From positions 25,414,156-25,478,155 of the forward strand of contig NC_059348.1 in assembly GCF_019703515.2 (NCBI RefSeq): DNA of 64,000 bases, given 5' to 3'. Of this stretch, positions 23,001 through 33,604 are shown in pieces (the stretch's first letter is position 1; each line of letters opens with the position of its first letter). The position numbers and the translations under genes are program-made. Under the pieces are notes generated by a model. The model searched no databases. It saw only the letters and a list, made by a program, of their open reading frames with translations, and had not been told where the DNA came from. This DNA is from Myxocyprinus asiaticus. Taxonomy: Eukaryota > Chordata > Actinopteri > Cypriniformes > Catostomidae.

Positions 23001-24877
23001 CATAAACAAAATTATGCTTTTTTTATTTCTGGGGTGAAAGATGAGCCAGACATTTCTTTGTGTGATTCATCCAGTGTTAGTAATCATATTTTGATTATCA
23101 TTTGCATGGCTAATGAATTTAAAGGGATAGTTCACCCAAAAATTAAAATCAAGCTTCAAAATTTTGGCACCCATTCACTTAATTGTCTGGACCAAAAGAG
23201 CTGAGAAATACTTCTAAAAATCTTTGATTGTGTTCAGCAAAAGAGAGATCCACATCTGGGATGGCATGATGGTGGGTAAATGATGAGAGAATTTTCATGT
23301 TTGGGTGAACTGTCCCTTTAAGACCTTTAGAATTACATGAAAGCATCCAAATATGGATTTCTGCTTAAGTAATTCAGTGATTTAAACTTAGGTCACAGAA
23401 TGCAGTGTGTTTTGTCATTTAAAGGAATTGTACAGAAAGAAACTATTGAAACTATTTCATAGTTGTTCCATAGTTTCTTTCACTTTTTAAACTCCTGTGA
23501 GCATAGAAGAAGGGATTTGATCATATGTATGTTTGCCTAAGCTGTTTTCTGCATTTGATTGTGTTCTTGTCTATCTGTATTAGGAGATACTTCTGGCTGA
23601 AAAATGGGCTCGCATGAATAAGCTGCCGTTTCCTAAGATTGATTCCAAAGTATTTGACCGAGAAGGTCTGAAAGAGTGTTATGTGTTCAAACCCAACAAG
23701 GGAGACAAAAACTGTCCCACTGTCATTCATTTTGTCTTGGCCAATATCAACTTTCGGGACTTTAAAGCCCCAGGTAAGATCATGCATGCATCTTTAACAC
23801 CGTATCCTAACCAGACGTGATGCAATAAACCGACACAATAAAGGTTAACCTGGAAGACAAACCTTTAATCTTATTGGGTGTCACTTTATCGTGTCAGAGT
23901 TTTTGTCCTAACCAGCTGCAACCATGACAAGTGAGAAAAACAGGACATTCTATCATTCGCTTGGTTTCTATTTCTGCAGTGTCGCACCGGGTAACCTCGT
24001 CCACTGTGAACTCCCATTGGTCCAAAATCCAGCTTCTCATAACAGTACATTAAACATGAAATATATTTTGAATGGCTGTGATTGAACTGAGCAGTTTTGC
24101 ATTCAGTGTGGACAGACAGATCGCTTGATGCTGGAATCTGGATCTGGATCTGGTTAAGACTGTTACACTAACTCTGAAACAGTATGCTTTATTTTCCAGT
24201 GAGATCATTGCTTGAGTTTTGTTGTCATGTCTTTATTTGGAGGATGAGGTGGACAATAAAAATCAGTGGAAAACAAAAGGGTCCAATCAAACAAAAGCTC
24301 AAAGCTTTTCACAATTTTACAGTAAATCAGTTTAAGTGCATTCTTTCTCATCTGTCTGTTTTTGACATAATATTAAAAAATACTGAGAATTCCAACAGCA
24401 TCATTTCAGTTTGAATGTAACGGTGATGCATTTTTTCCATTTTTATTGTGTTGAAGGAGTTCCCAGACAGTCAGACAGCGAGATAGAGTTCGGCAACTTT
24501 GACATATTTGATGATTCAGCTTCTCCCTACTCCACTTTCAACTTTCAATACCCCAATCAGGCCTTCAAGAGGCTTCATGATCTCATGGAGTTCAACACGC
24601 TTAACAACATTGAGGTCAGTGGTCAATCAACTTCCAAATGATTTAATAAGAAAAAGAGGTTCTTTTTTTTCCCTAGTTTTTTTTTTTTTGTTTGTTTTTT
24701 TGTCTTTGCTCTATGTAACACTATTTTGCTTTTTAGGTTATAAAAGAAGCTATTAAAGACAGCATTCTGCAGAGACAAGAGAACCCATCACGCTGTTCGG
24801 TTTCCCTTTCACTCAGTGAGATCAAAAACAAGAAGTTTCTGAAACGAAATACCAGCAATGCAAAAAGACACACCTAA
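10878..24877 (+). CDS. pla2g4a: Cytosolic phospholipase A2 alpha (group IVA)
   Basis: Ca2+-dependent lipase that moves to ER, Golgi and nuclear membranes and releases sn-2 arachidonic acid. Coding exons: 10878-10910, 11551-11632, 12252-12400, 12615-12728, 12856-12893, 13058-13202, 13310-13446, 14013-14235, 16397-16511, 17030-17167, 17949-18038, 19374-19439, 20684-20923, 22697-22881, 23584-23773, 24457-24614 and 24737-24877. They join to 747 residues (human 749). An N-terminal C2 domain (about 15-130) has the TPDPYVEL and [13 protein letters not shown] calcium-loop region. The catalytic domain has [11 protein letters not shown] (oxyanion Arg near 201), the GLSGS nucleophile (Ser near 229) and VDSG (Asp near 546). 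KSKKIHIVD keeps the basic PIP2-binding patch; LPFSPFS keeps a Ser-Pro equivalent to Ser505, and NPSRCS keeps the Ser727 region. The start is the only ATG in frame with the conserved IDPYQ N-terminus. Introns carry many repeats. Paralogue unresolved. Confidence 0.96.
11043..11081. repeat. (AT)n microsatellite
   Basis: About 39 bp of AT dinucleotide in an intron of pla2g4a. Confidence 0.9.
11677..12187. mobile_element. TTAA-flanked MITE (GGGATAGTTCACCC family), copy 1
   Basis: Begins 'ttaaagggatagttc' and ends 'gggtgaagtgttcctttaa', which are inverted repeats. The interior carries the family hallmark 'tttactcaccctcatgcc' on the left and 'acctacagagctgagatatt' on the right. Further family members are at 15256-16283, 21077-21759, 23118-23322, about 39005-39259 and 43898-45509. 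The TTAA flank suggests piggyBac- or Kolobok-like origin, but I cannot tell which. It lies in pla2g4a, between the second and third coding exons. Confidence 0.75.
14705..15170. repeat. Unclassified dispersed repeat, intronic
   Basis: A/C-rich stretch with many 'acatgac', 'aacatgga' and 'ttgacttgac' words. It resembles a repeat I have seen widely in cyprinid genomes, but I cannot place its class or exact ends. It shows no coding capacity. Confidence 0.3.
15256..16283. mobile_element. TTAA-flanked MITE, copy 2, with inserted repeat
   Basis: Left end 'aagaatagttcacccaaaaatg' and right end 'tttttgggggaactattccttt' are inverted repeats of the family. The interior (about 15540-15850) holds the second copy of the repeat seen at 1039-1250, so this looks like a composite of two elements. 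Confidence 0.65.
15567..15770 (+). repeat. Interspersed repeat segment, copy 2
   Basis: Related by eye to 1039-1250. Its right part reads 'gttggagacccggattcgga', which loosely resembles a tRNA T-arm B-box context. A tRNA-derived SINE is possible, but I see no matching A box. Confidence 0.4.
17281..17612. mobile_element. MITE with GCGTTTACATG termini, copy 2
   Basis: Left end 'gttagtttacatggacacc' and right end 'atgcttgtaaacacgctc' are inverted relatives. It is the same family as 3125-3454 and lies in the pla2g4a intron after the exon ending at 17167. Confidence 0.55.
18715..19235. mobile_element. hAT-type MITE (GATTACA-rich family), copy 1
   Basis: Starts 'cagttctgggtag' and carries repeated 'aatctgattac' and 'gtaatctaat' words. 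It ends near 'aatccagattacagtg'. It aligns by eye with both ends of the element at 37288-38817, for example 'tacaaagagg.agaaaat', 'tttattac' and 'aacaatttactgccattgcc', but lacks about 1 kb of that element's interior. The right terminus is degraded. Confidence 0.6.
19291..19312. repeat. (AT)n microsatellite
   Basis: About 22 bp of AT repeat just upstream of a pla2g4a exon. Confidence 0.85.
19548..20185 (-). mobile_element. 5'-truncated LINE 3' end (CR1/L2/Rex1-like), copy 1
   Basis: Read on the minus strand, this encodes the C-terminal part of a reverse transcriptase frame, including [16 protein letters not shown], an [14 protein letters not shown] block and [14 protein letters not shown] 3' UTR follows, ending 'gtgacaataaagggatttga' with GATTT repeats. 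A plus-strand relative is at 41244-41958. The pattern is familiar in teleost CR1/L2/Rex1-type LINEs; the exact clade is not resolved. It lies in a pla2g4a intron, antisense to the gene. Confidence 0.7.
20490..20640 (-). repeat. Retroposon 3'-tail-like repeat, reverse orientation
   Basis: Contains 'ttcaattttatttctatagc', then 'caaagcagcttttacacaga' and 'cccccagtgagcaagcc'. This is a widespread teleost repeat and resembles the inverted form of 1885-2000. It lies just before a pla2g4a exon. Confidence 0.45.
21077..21759. mobile_element. TTAA-flanked MITE, copy 3
   Basis: Left 'gggaaagttcacccaaaaatg' region and right 'attttttgggtgaacaattc' are inverted. The interior differs from other copies, with an 'aatggcatattggcgtctatatgcc' palindromic stretch near 21440-21470. 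Confidence 0.65.
23118..23322. mobile_element. TTAA-flanked MITE, copy 4 (short)
   Basis: Compact copy: 'tttaaagggatagttcaccc' at the left and 'gggtgaactgtccctttaa' at the right, about 205 bp. It lies in a pla2g4a intron. Confidence 0.75.
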
Positions 24878-26255
24878 CAGATAGCTAAGCAAAAAGCTAT
24901 ACACAAAAGCCTCGACTATGTTGGTCCTCTGGTGCTGAATCAGACTTTTAAAGAGAATCAGCGAGCTGATTTATCAGACAAGACTGGATCGACCTTATTG
25001 CTGGGGTTTACCATGTTTTATAGTGTCTTTTACTGTGATTTCCCACGTTTCTTGAATCACCATTTTTAATATGTTTGAGCAAGTTCTCCACACCTTTAAT
25101 TTTAAAGGGCTCTTACTTATTGAGACAGTCAACCGACAAATCTAGCAGTGCACTTCTCTAAGGAGCCAAGTACTGGCAGCTTCGTTTTTTGTGGGCATTT
25201 TAGCAGCAAATAATCTTCTGAGCTGTGACAGTCATTTATATTCTCAGTGGCAGCCTGAGCCTCAGGACATGCTGTTCCTTATGTGTTTTTGGTTGTGTGA
25301 TAAAAAAACAATGGATGTTCTCCATTCAGTTCTACTGTGACACACCTATGACCAGTAGATGGTTTGTGGTAAGCCTTGTCTTTAGGACAGGTTTCGTCTC
25401 ATATTTTATTGAAATGTTAATACTTTTGTTGAGAACTGGATTTGGCTGCTTCTATTTATTTTGCTTGCAAATGTCTTCTCTCTGGCCCAAGGGGTGAGAA
25501 GAAGGTGGAATGCCATCTTACTCCTCCCATGCCAGACTCCACCTCTTTGGGAGGTGTCAAAAATGATGACAAGATGGGACATGAATGACCTGATGTTTTG
25601 ATAGATGAGTCAGTTCCTTTTTTTTGGCAAGCTCTAAATAATATAAATCTAACTTTACCTCTCCACATAATCAGTCCTCTGGTTTACTTAATGATAAAAG
25701 TTTATGGTAACACTTTACAATAATGTTCCATTCATTAACATTAGTTAATGCATTAAGTATCATGAACTAACAATGAACAACACATATTTTTACAGCATTT
25801 ATTCATCTTTGTTAATGCATGGAGCATGCGAGTCATGCAGCTGACACTGTTCTCACACCACACGCCCCTTTTCTCACAGTGATAACGTCGCGGAGCAAAG
25901 AGGACACTGACAGCACACAGGCAGACAAGACAGAGCAGCTGGCACAGTGCAGAAGCGAGTTATTCAGACCAACCAGGGTACTGAACTCAAAAGTTGGCAC
26001 CCTTGTATTTACTTATTTGTATGCTTATTTTGTTGCTACTCTTTAAAATAGTTTAAATCATTCATCATTGAACCAATCCTAACTGTGACCTGGAAGGAAA
26101 AGCCTGAAATCAAATTTGACATAACTTTTCATTAAAAGATGTAATATTTTGGAAGGATTAGCTTGAACTTTGAACTAAAAAAGAAATGGGAAAATAAGGA
26201 TGCGCGCTGTAAATCAAAGCAGATAAAGTCATTAATAAAACTGAACTGAGGTCAG
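24878..26255 (+). other. pla2g4a: pla2g4a 3' UTR and downstream DNA
   Basis: No further coding sequence follows the TAA at 24875-24877. A plausible AATAAA is at 26234-26239, but the true cleavage site is uncertain. A known teleost repeat start, 'ggtaacactttacaat', begins at 25706 and continues to about 25820. Confidence 0.4.
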
Positions 26256-26543
26256 TGGGAATAAGGTGGCAGGTATATACTGGAAAGACAGGTAGAGTGG
26301 TAAAAATAGACCTAAGCTATTCACTTTATTTAGCCCCGCCCCTTTTCTGTGCTCCGCCCTTCCGAATTTTGTCATCCGTTAGTATTGAAGTTACTGAGAA
26401 GAGTCGATCAAATTGGATTATATGTGGGAGCACAGAAAGCATTTTTTATCAAGAGTTGATGGTGAGAGTCTACAGCACCCCTTTACTACTTGAAAATGCT
26501 AGTGGGGTGTTTTTTCTGTCACTCTAAATGTTCGTTTTTTACA

Positions 26544-27337
26544 GTTGTGCCTAATTCCGCCTATTCGGCTGAAGCCTCCCTCCCTTCGCGTGCACGCGCA
26601 CAGTACCGCCGTGTTTCCACTAGATGGCAGTAAAAAAAGTGGGACTTCCGTTTTCACCCAACCCATCCGAAAGTTTAGTTAGGATGACAAGTTACACATT
26701 TTAATTCATGTTTGTATATGTTGTTTTTGTTATTCATTTGTGTAGATTTCTCTTATTAATTTGTTAAGAACTTTTTGCTTAAATGCTGAAAGGTGCAATA
26801 GAAATAAAGCTAGACTATATTATTTATTTCCACCAACAGCCAATTACAGAACTTTACTGCATCTACTACATGTACAAAAGTGTTTTAGATAAAATACCAG
26901 TAATATTATTCATTATCATGCAAATTAAATACACTTATGTGTTCATTTGGACAACATTGTAACATTACAAGTGTTGAGTGTGTCAGACTGACAAACTAAT
27001 TTTCTTTCGTAAAGCATGTGACACCTTAGTGTAAAATCTACCAGTAGGCTACATACTGATTTAACGTTCAATAAGCAGACAAAAAAGACCTAGAATCGAC
27101 TTGTTACACGAGTTGTGTAGAAACACAAATAATAAGGACGTAGGGCACTGACGTTTGAAATCCTTTGAATTATATTTCAGAGTCTGTGTTGCCATCTACT
27201 GGAAAATGTTTAACTTGTCATCCTAACTGAACTTTCGGATGGTTGGGTGAAGACGTAAGTCCCACTTTTTTACTGCCATCTTGTGGAAACACGGCGGTAC
27301 TGTGCGCGTGCACGCGAAGGGTGGAAGTAGGCACAAC
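26544..27337. mobile_element. Second fold-back element with long terminal inverted repeats
   Basis: The left arm (26544-26693) and right arm (27211-27337) are near-complementary. Shared blocks include 'gttgtgccta', 'cttcgcgtgcacgcgcacag', 'taccgccgtgtttccac', 'gatggcagtaaaaaa' and 'ttaggatgacaagtta'. The roughly 520 bp centre is A/T-rich and non-coding. Flanks show no obvious target-site duplication. It is probably a non-autonomous DNA transposon of unknown superfamily. Confidence 0.75.
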
Positions 27338-27339
27338 GT

Positions 27340-28560
27340 CACCAGTGGAGGTAAATTGGACACACTGCACTTTTTCATAATACAATCGTTGAATTGTTAT
27401 ACGTGTAATTCTGCTTAATTTTTATGTTTCAACAACTTGTTAATAATTTGTGTTAAAATATGTGGTTGATAGTTGTGTAGAGGCTTAAATGTGATTAAAA
27501 TAGTTGTAAACGGAATATAAAATAAAACATACACTTTCACATGTGTGTGTTTGTATAAATATAGTTGCACCCTCCCCCTGTCCTAATGCTCAAAAAGTCT
27601 GCTCACCTTATCTATAATGCCATGAGTAAATGACATGAGAAGATGGTCAGAGGTGTCATACAGAGAAATTTTGAATGACTTTGTCTTTGTGTTGTCTTTT
27701 GGAGTTTCATGAGCACAGAGACACAGTACATCCACAGCTTGAAGGTAATATCTTGTGTATTTATGAATGAAGTACTCTTTTTTTTCACAATCTCACTGGT
27801 CTACTTCCAGATGTTAAACACTTTAAAATACTCACGATAGCTTTTGACAACTTCATAACCTGTAAATCCACTTTGCTAGCTAATTATACTTTGACATAAA
27901 CACCAGATATCTATATAGAACCGCTAGAACGGAAGTTCCGAGACAAAATTTTCAAGATGGCTGCGCGCTAGTTCCTCTGGCACATAAGGTGAATAGAGTG
28001 CACTTTAAGTCCAAAATAAATGTAAACCATTACAACTTCCTTGCTGTTTGTGGTCAGTACAATTTGGATTTGAAATGATGTAGTTATGCTGTAGCTGTAG
28101 CAAACACTACAACTGTAGTAGTCATGTATGTTTGTATGATTAGTTTATACACGATGTATTACTTTCCTAACATCTGATGGGTCAGTGCAGTACCTGCCCA
28201 TTAAAGTAAGATTACACATTAAGGATGCAAACTTTTTTCTTTCTTTTTTTTACATAATAAAAGAACATCAATGACCTCTGGGGCATTAAATACTGGAAAA
28301 GCAGTAGAGCAGACAGCCATGCACTCTTAGTAAGCTTGTTTAGAGAATGACAAAATACAATCTCAGAAATGTATTTTTTTCTAAACACGTTTGTACTTGA
28401 TCAGGAAAACATGATGCTCAAAACAATGTCAATATTACGGTTTTAATTTGATAAATGCAAAACCCAGATAAAACACTTATCTGTGCAAATAGATGATCTG
28501 TAGTTCTTTCCTTAATTGCTACCTTGTACTGTGGGATGAAATCTGTAAATAATATCAGCT
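27340..28560. other. Intergenic DNA, nothing recognised
   Basis: About 1.2 kb of A/T-rich DNA between the fold-back element and the LINE. I see no exon, RNA gene or clear repeat boundary. Confidence 0.4.
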
Positions 28561-28761
28561 TATCTACAAAGTGCTGTTCAATGTAATTTTGCGCTACCCT
28601 CCCAGCAGGTACCTGTTTGGATTTATTCCTCAGTTGTTGCTGTTATATTTAAATCTATTGATTGATCACAAAAAAACATATTGTATGTTACACAAACCTT
28701 CGTTTTCTGCTTTTATATTTCCTATCCATCCAAAGCTTCTAAAATTGGTTTTATTATGCTC

Positions 28762-29478
28762 TCAACAGTCCTCCAGGATGTTCTTTGTAGGGTGTGATCT
28801 GTTATGCCCCTTCAGATTAATCCAGTACGCCAGCATAAGTTTCACTCTTCTTATCCGTAATGGCATTTCCCCCGTTTCAACTTGTATAGCAGCTACTGGA
28901 GATGTTTTAAATGCTCCACTGCATATTCTTAGTCCTTGTGCCTGCTCCAAATCCAGCTTACTAAGGTGACTTGCTGCTGCTGACATATAGGTTATACACC
29001 CATATTCTAATGTAGCTCTCATAAGGGCCTGGTGTATATTCAACAATGATGCTCTGGTTGCTCTCCAGTCTTGTCCTGACAGGCACCTTAATAGATTGTT
29101 GACCTTTTTACACTTGTCCTTTACTTTATCAATGTGTCGCTTCAAGGTCAGCTTTTCATCTAACAATACCCCGAGAAATCTGATCACACTGACCTGTTCA
29201 AGTGTTTGGCCATATAATTTCAAGGATACTGCCTTATGGCATTTAGAAAAACATATCACTTGCGTCTTTGCTATAGATAACTGAAAAGCCCATTTATTTG
29301 CCCACTGTTCCACCATCTTAACTGCAGCCAGCATTTTCTTCTGTATATATTTTAGATTCCGCCCCCTTATCCATAAAGACCCGTCACCGGCATACAGCGA
29401 TTTCCCTATACCTTTATTAACTTGCTCAAAAATATAATTAATCATGATGTTAAATATCACTGCCCTGTGGGGTTCCAT
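28762..29478 (-). pseudogene. LINE reverse transcriptase, C-terminal half (broken)
   Basis: The frame opens with LINE palm sequence around the catalytic box, which reads YAGD instead of the usual YADD, so a catalytic Asp is lost. It then continues through the thumb with VIRFLGVLLDEKL, ATLEYGCITYMSAA and FKTSPVAAIQVETGEMPLRI. It is continuous for 238 codons but not linked in frame to the finger region at 29566-29790. It is a remnant, not a host gene. Confidence 0.8.
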
Positions 29479-29565
29479 TCTCTATTCTGTACCTACCCTT
29501 ACCTATATTGTCCTGCCAAATAGGAAGTCCAGTACCCAGTTATATAACCTGCTGCCCACACTTAA

Positions 29566-29790
29566 CTAACTTAATTTGATAAGCAGTCCTTCCTTCCACA
29601 ACATATCGTATGCTTTTTCTATATCGAAAAAGACTGCTACCACTATTTCCTTATTTGTTTGGGCTTTCCTAATTTCAAACTCTAGGCTTAGAATAGGGTC
29701 CATTGTATTTCTACCTTTGCGAAAACCACTTTGAATAAGAGAAAAAAGGTCTCTACTCTCTAGAAAATATGTTATTCTCTCAGTTACCAT
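29566..29790 (-). pseudogene. LINE reverse transcriptase, finger/palm fragment
   Basis: Encodes SLIQSGFRKGRNTMDPIL and VAVFFDIEKAYDMLW, reverse transcriptase motifs with the first catalytic Asp. It is separated by stops or frameshifts from the downstream palm fragment. It belongs to the LINE at 28571-32640. Confidence 0.75.
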
Positions 29791-31285
29791 TCACTCCATA
29801 GTTTTCCCTAATTGTGATGTAAGTGCTATTGGTCTATAGTTTGAGGGGATTGATGGGTCTCTCCCAGGTTTTAAAATTGGCACAATGATTGACTGTTTCC
29901 ATGCCACTGGAATTTCCCTGTGTCCCAAACTTTATTAAACAACTTTAATACTGCAAGGAGTGTGCTGTCTTCCATACGCGCTAACATACTGTAACAAATG
30001 TCATCTTTTCCTGGTGATGATTGTCAAGTATTTAAAATGGCCCTCTTTAACTCAAACAAACTAAAAGGTAAGTCTAAGCTTTCTTTTGATGTAGTTTACC
30101 TTACATTTACACCTGTATTCTGTGCTAGTGTATTGTCCCTACACTGCCTAGCTCTTACTGATACATTTTCTGAACTGTGAATTTTCACTTATGTTTCTGC
30201 CAAAAGCTCTGCTTTTTCTTTATTACTTACAGCTGATTTGTTGCTGCTTAGCAACACTGGTATAGTATTGTTTCTCTTAATTCCACTCATTCTTCTGATC
30301 ATTCCCCATATGTCTTACAGCTGTGTCTCTCACCCTATCCTATTACAATACTGCCTCCAGAATGCATGTTTAGTTGTTCTTATAGTCTTCCGAACTACTG
30401 CCTGTGATCTTTTGTACTGAATTAATGTTTCTAAATAATGGTGTTTCTTTAACTGTCTAAATGCCCTGTTCCTTCTTTTTACAGCTTGCCTACAATTTTC
30501 ATCCCACTATGGTACACTCTTTTTACCTCTGTTCCCTGATCCCATTTGATATTTCCTCTGCTGACTGTCTAATGACTGCAACCAATTTTTTTTATTGAAT
30601 TCATTCCCATTTGACATATCTTCTCTAAGTAAATGTTCACATCTGTCCTTACCCAGTGCTTGAAAGGTTTCCCAATTGGCTTTGTCTAATTTCCATCTTG
30701 ATATCTTTATCTCCTCTTTTTGTTGTACTTCTATTCCAAACTTGATTCTTATAGGTTAATGATCGCTGCCCATTGATGACTTACTAAACACCTCCCATGT
30801 TGTAACACCTGCAAGTCCATTTTATACCAATGTTAAATCGATTGCAATTTTTGTATTTGAATACTGTTATACCTAGTACCTCTCCCATCATTCATACATC
30901 CTAATCTCTTGTCCTCTAAATTCCTCTATGATTAATCCATTTGCATCCGTTCTCTTACTCCCCTACAGTACACTATGCACATTAAAGTCTCCACACCATA
31001 TTACTTTACCCTGTATTTGCCCACCCACAGTATTCAATGTATCAAGGCACATTCTATTACATGGATTATAATAATTACTTATAGTTATTTCATCCTTTTC
31101 TGATTACTATTGATTCGTGTTCTTTTCCTAAATTTATCAGATTATACCTAGTACCATTTTGCACAAATGTTGCCACACCACTACCTTTTCCAGTCATCCT
31201 GTCATTCCTAATTGCTGTATAACCCTGTATTATAAAATCCCACTGAGGTCTTAGCCATGTTTCCTGTAAGCATATTATATTAGGT

Positions 31286-32606
31286 TTATATAATGGTTTG
31301 AGACAATTTTTTTAAATTCCTGACCATTGGCGATGAGACTTTTCGCATTCCACTGTAGAATAATAAATACCATAATGTAGCATCACCCCGTGACTGTGAG
31401 CTAGATGTCCCTCCACATAACATTTCCTCAACTGCTTCCCATCCTAGACCTATGACTCCTCGATATTTTTCTGCTGATTTTACTATTATTTTGATTTTTT
31501 CAGTCTTATCTGTTTGTGCAGAACAGTTTATAACATCAACCATGAACAATACAAACTCGTTTCTCCCCACAATCAGTGTGTCTTCATTTACTTTACTACA
31601 TCCCTCACATGGTCTCATTTTGTTGCTCTCTGTACTTATTTTCTCAGCGTGTGATTTGCTTGGCTGCACAAATACTTTCTTAGCTGCTTCAGCATACGTA
31701 ATCCCATGGGAAATTTTCAGTTGCTGAACTTCTGCTACTCTCTTACTGGCCTCATACCCCCAGTAAGCAGGACTGTGTTCCCCTCCACAGTTGCAGCATT
31801 TAAGCTTAGCTCCTCTTTCACACTTTCCATATTCACGTTTGCCAATACATCTTCCACATCTTTGTTTGCCCTTGCATACTGCCGCTACATGGCCATACTT
31901 CTGGCATTTCAAGCACCTTAATGGCGGGGGAATATAGGGCCTGACATCATAGCTCATATACCCAATACATATTTTGGATGGTATTCTTTCCTCATTGAAT
32001 TTCAACATAATTGACAGGCTGTCAATTCTCTCACCATTACGAGTGGTTTTCAGGTGTCTTGCTTCTGCCACTTTCCCTCCCATTATATTTTCTTTAATCT
32101 GATCTATCGGCACACTTGTATGTATTCCCGAAATTACTCTTAGTACCATCTTTTTAACATTAATCAGTGTTCCTTGCACTCTCTTCCCTTCAATCTTGTT
32201 TAATTTGATAGCCTTTCCTTGTTGATTACTGTCCTTGCAAAGTATCAATAGTGATCCATTACGCAAAACTCTTGCACTCTTAACCTCACCCATCAGTTTG
32301 TTTATTGCTTTAGTTAGCTGAATTGGGTTCCACTCACCAAATGAGGCACCTTCTTGAACCAGTTTAATGATCACTTTGTACTCATTTCGTTCTCCTGTTG
32401 CTACTGTGTTTTGCTCATTATCAGTTTCTTCCCAATGAAAACTTGCATCTTGCTGCCTTTTTTATGCTTTCATCTACCATTAATCTTCTGTACATTATCC
32501 ACCCTGCATCATTCCCGGCACCTACTTCCATTCCTCCTAGCTCACTTCCTGATCTGTCACTTCCCTCTGCTATCTCCTGTCCATTCACAGCCCGGCTGTT
32601 TGCCAA
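31286..32606 (-). pseudogene. LINE ORF1, zinc-knuckle RNA-binding protein (frameshifted)
   Basis: The main open frame is 31286-32374 (362 codons). The N-terminal part continues in another frame from an ATG near 32606, so one frameshift separates them. A CCHC knuckle, CLKCQKYGHVAAVC, is followed by two degenerate knuckles starting at CGRCIG and CCNCGGEH. Such triple knuckles are typical of ORF1 of I/Jockey-type LINEs and bind the element RNA. Confidence 0.75.
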
Positions 32607-33003
32607 TCTTCACATCGACCTACCAGTGACACCTAGTGGTGTGGATACAACATCATTCAAAAACAATAGATTTCAGTTACAGATGCCATTGTAGAAATTC
32701 ACTATTCACAGTCAGCCATGATTAATTTAATCCAAGAGTGAAATTGTCCAATAACAAGATGGTTACTGAGATTAAGCGAGTAGTATTCAGCTGGCCATGT
32801 GATTCTAAAATGGCAGCCCCCATAAGGGCGCCCCTGCCCCATGTACAATAAATCAGCTTTTATGTGACTGATATGACTAGAGTCCTCATCTCATGTGAGT
32901 CGTCCATCATTCTTTACATATGTTTCAAAATTACTTTCATTTCTTTAGGAGTAAAACTTTTTTAATGGGGAAAAAATTTACTGAGTGCACCTTTAAGTTG
33001 TAC

Positions 33004-33076
33004 TGTTTTAATATAATGGAGTCATCTTGTGGCCCCATTGGAAGTTTGCTGAGGCCTCCTTGTTGAGAACCACTGA
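33004..33076. repeat. hAT MITE right-end fragment
   Basis: The stretch 'gagtcatcttgtggcccc' through 'gttgagaaccactg' matches the right end of the element at 3787-4123. The left part is missing. Confidence 0.5.
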
Positions 33077-33459
33077 TAGCAGAGCTGGAGTAGGACCTAA
33101 TTACTTGGTAACAACTCACTGTTTATGGAAGAACTTATAACACTCCGTTATAATGCAGGATGAGACTTCTCATAGCTGCATGCATGTTTGACTTCAGACC
33201 TAAAAACACAGGCAAGTGTAAAGGAAACACTGAAGAAACGAGAGGGTAACACGGAACCCTGTTAACCTGAGTGGGGCTTTAACTCAGGCTAAATTTAGGA
33301 CCACAGACAGCAAATTAGGTTGCTAGCTACACTAACTAAGAAGGAAACTGAGTTGGAAGTAAACTTACAAGTAAATATAGTTTTTTGAAAAATGAAAGAC
33401 AGCTCTTGGGCGCCTCCTACAGTTAGCCAAGAGATGACATGATATCTGACTGAAGGTGT

Positions 33460-33604
33460 TCGTTCAGGCCGCAGCCACAGGGGGCGCCTTCTATGCGGAA
33501 GTCCACAAGCGACCGAGCTGCTTCATGAAAGTCCTGGGACTACTCAGTACAAAACTAGATAAGCACATTACAAATCATTTTCCGATTGCGTGATCGAACC
33601 AACC
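33460..33604 (+). promoter_or_regulatory. arpc5: arpc5 promoter-proximal region and 5' UTR
   Basis: Unlike the surrounding A/T-rich DNA, 33460-33540 is CpG-bearing ('caggccgcagcc', 'gggggcgcc', 'gcggaag', 'gcgaccgagc'). It sits directly upstream of the arpc5 ATG at 33605. This fits a housekeeping CpG-type promoter with no evident TATA box. The start site is not visible. Confidence 0.45.

Larger units (their letters stand above)
28571..32640 (-). mobile_element. Decayed LINE retrotransposon (I/Nimb-like), ORF1 plus ORF2
   Basis: Runs from high to low coordinates. An ORF1 with CCHC zinc knuckles lies at 31286-32606. It is followed by remnants of an APE-type endonuclease (about 31100-31290, minus-strand QETWLRPQWDF and GSGVATFVQNG). 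Reverse transcriptase fragments follow at 29566-29790 (SGFRKGRNTMD, FFDIEKAYD) and 28762-29478 (YAGDGSLW, FLGVLLDEKL). Several stops and frameshifts interrupt ORF2. No RNase H domain is seen before the 28571 end, so the 3' part appears lost. Class is inferred from domain order and motifs. Confidence 0.8.

Noticed and set aside
31286..32374. Zinc-knuckle protein as a retroviral Gag or a domesticated gene.
   Set aside because: It is followed by APE-type endonuclease and non-LTR reverse transcriptase remnants with no LTRs, so it is LINE ORF1. Frameshifts argue against domestication.
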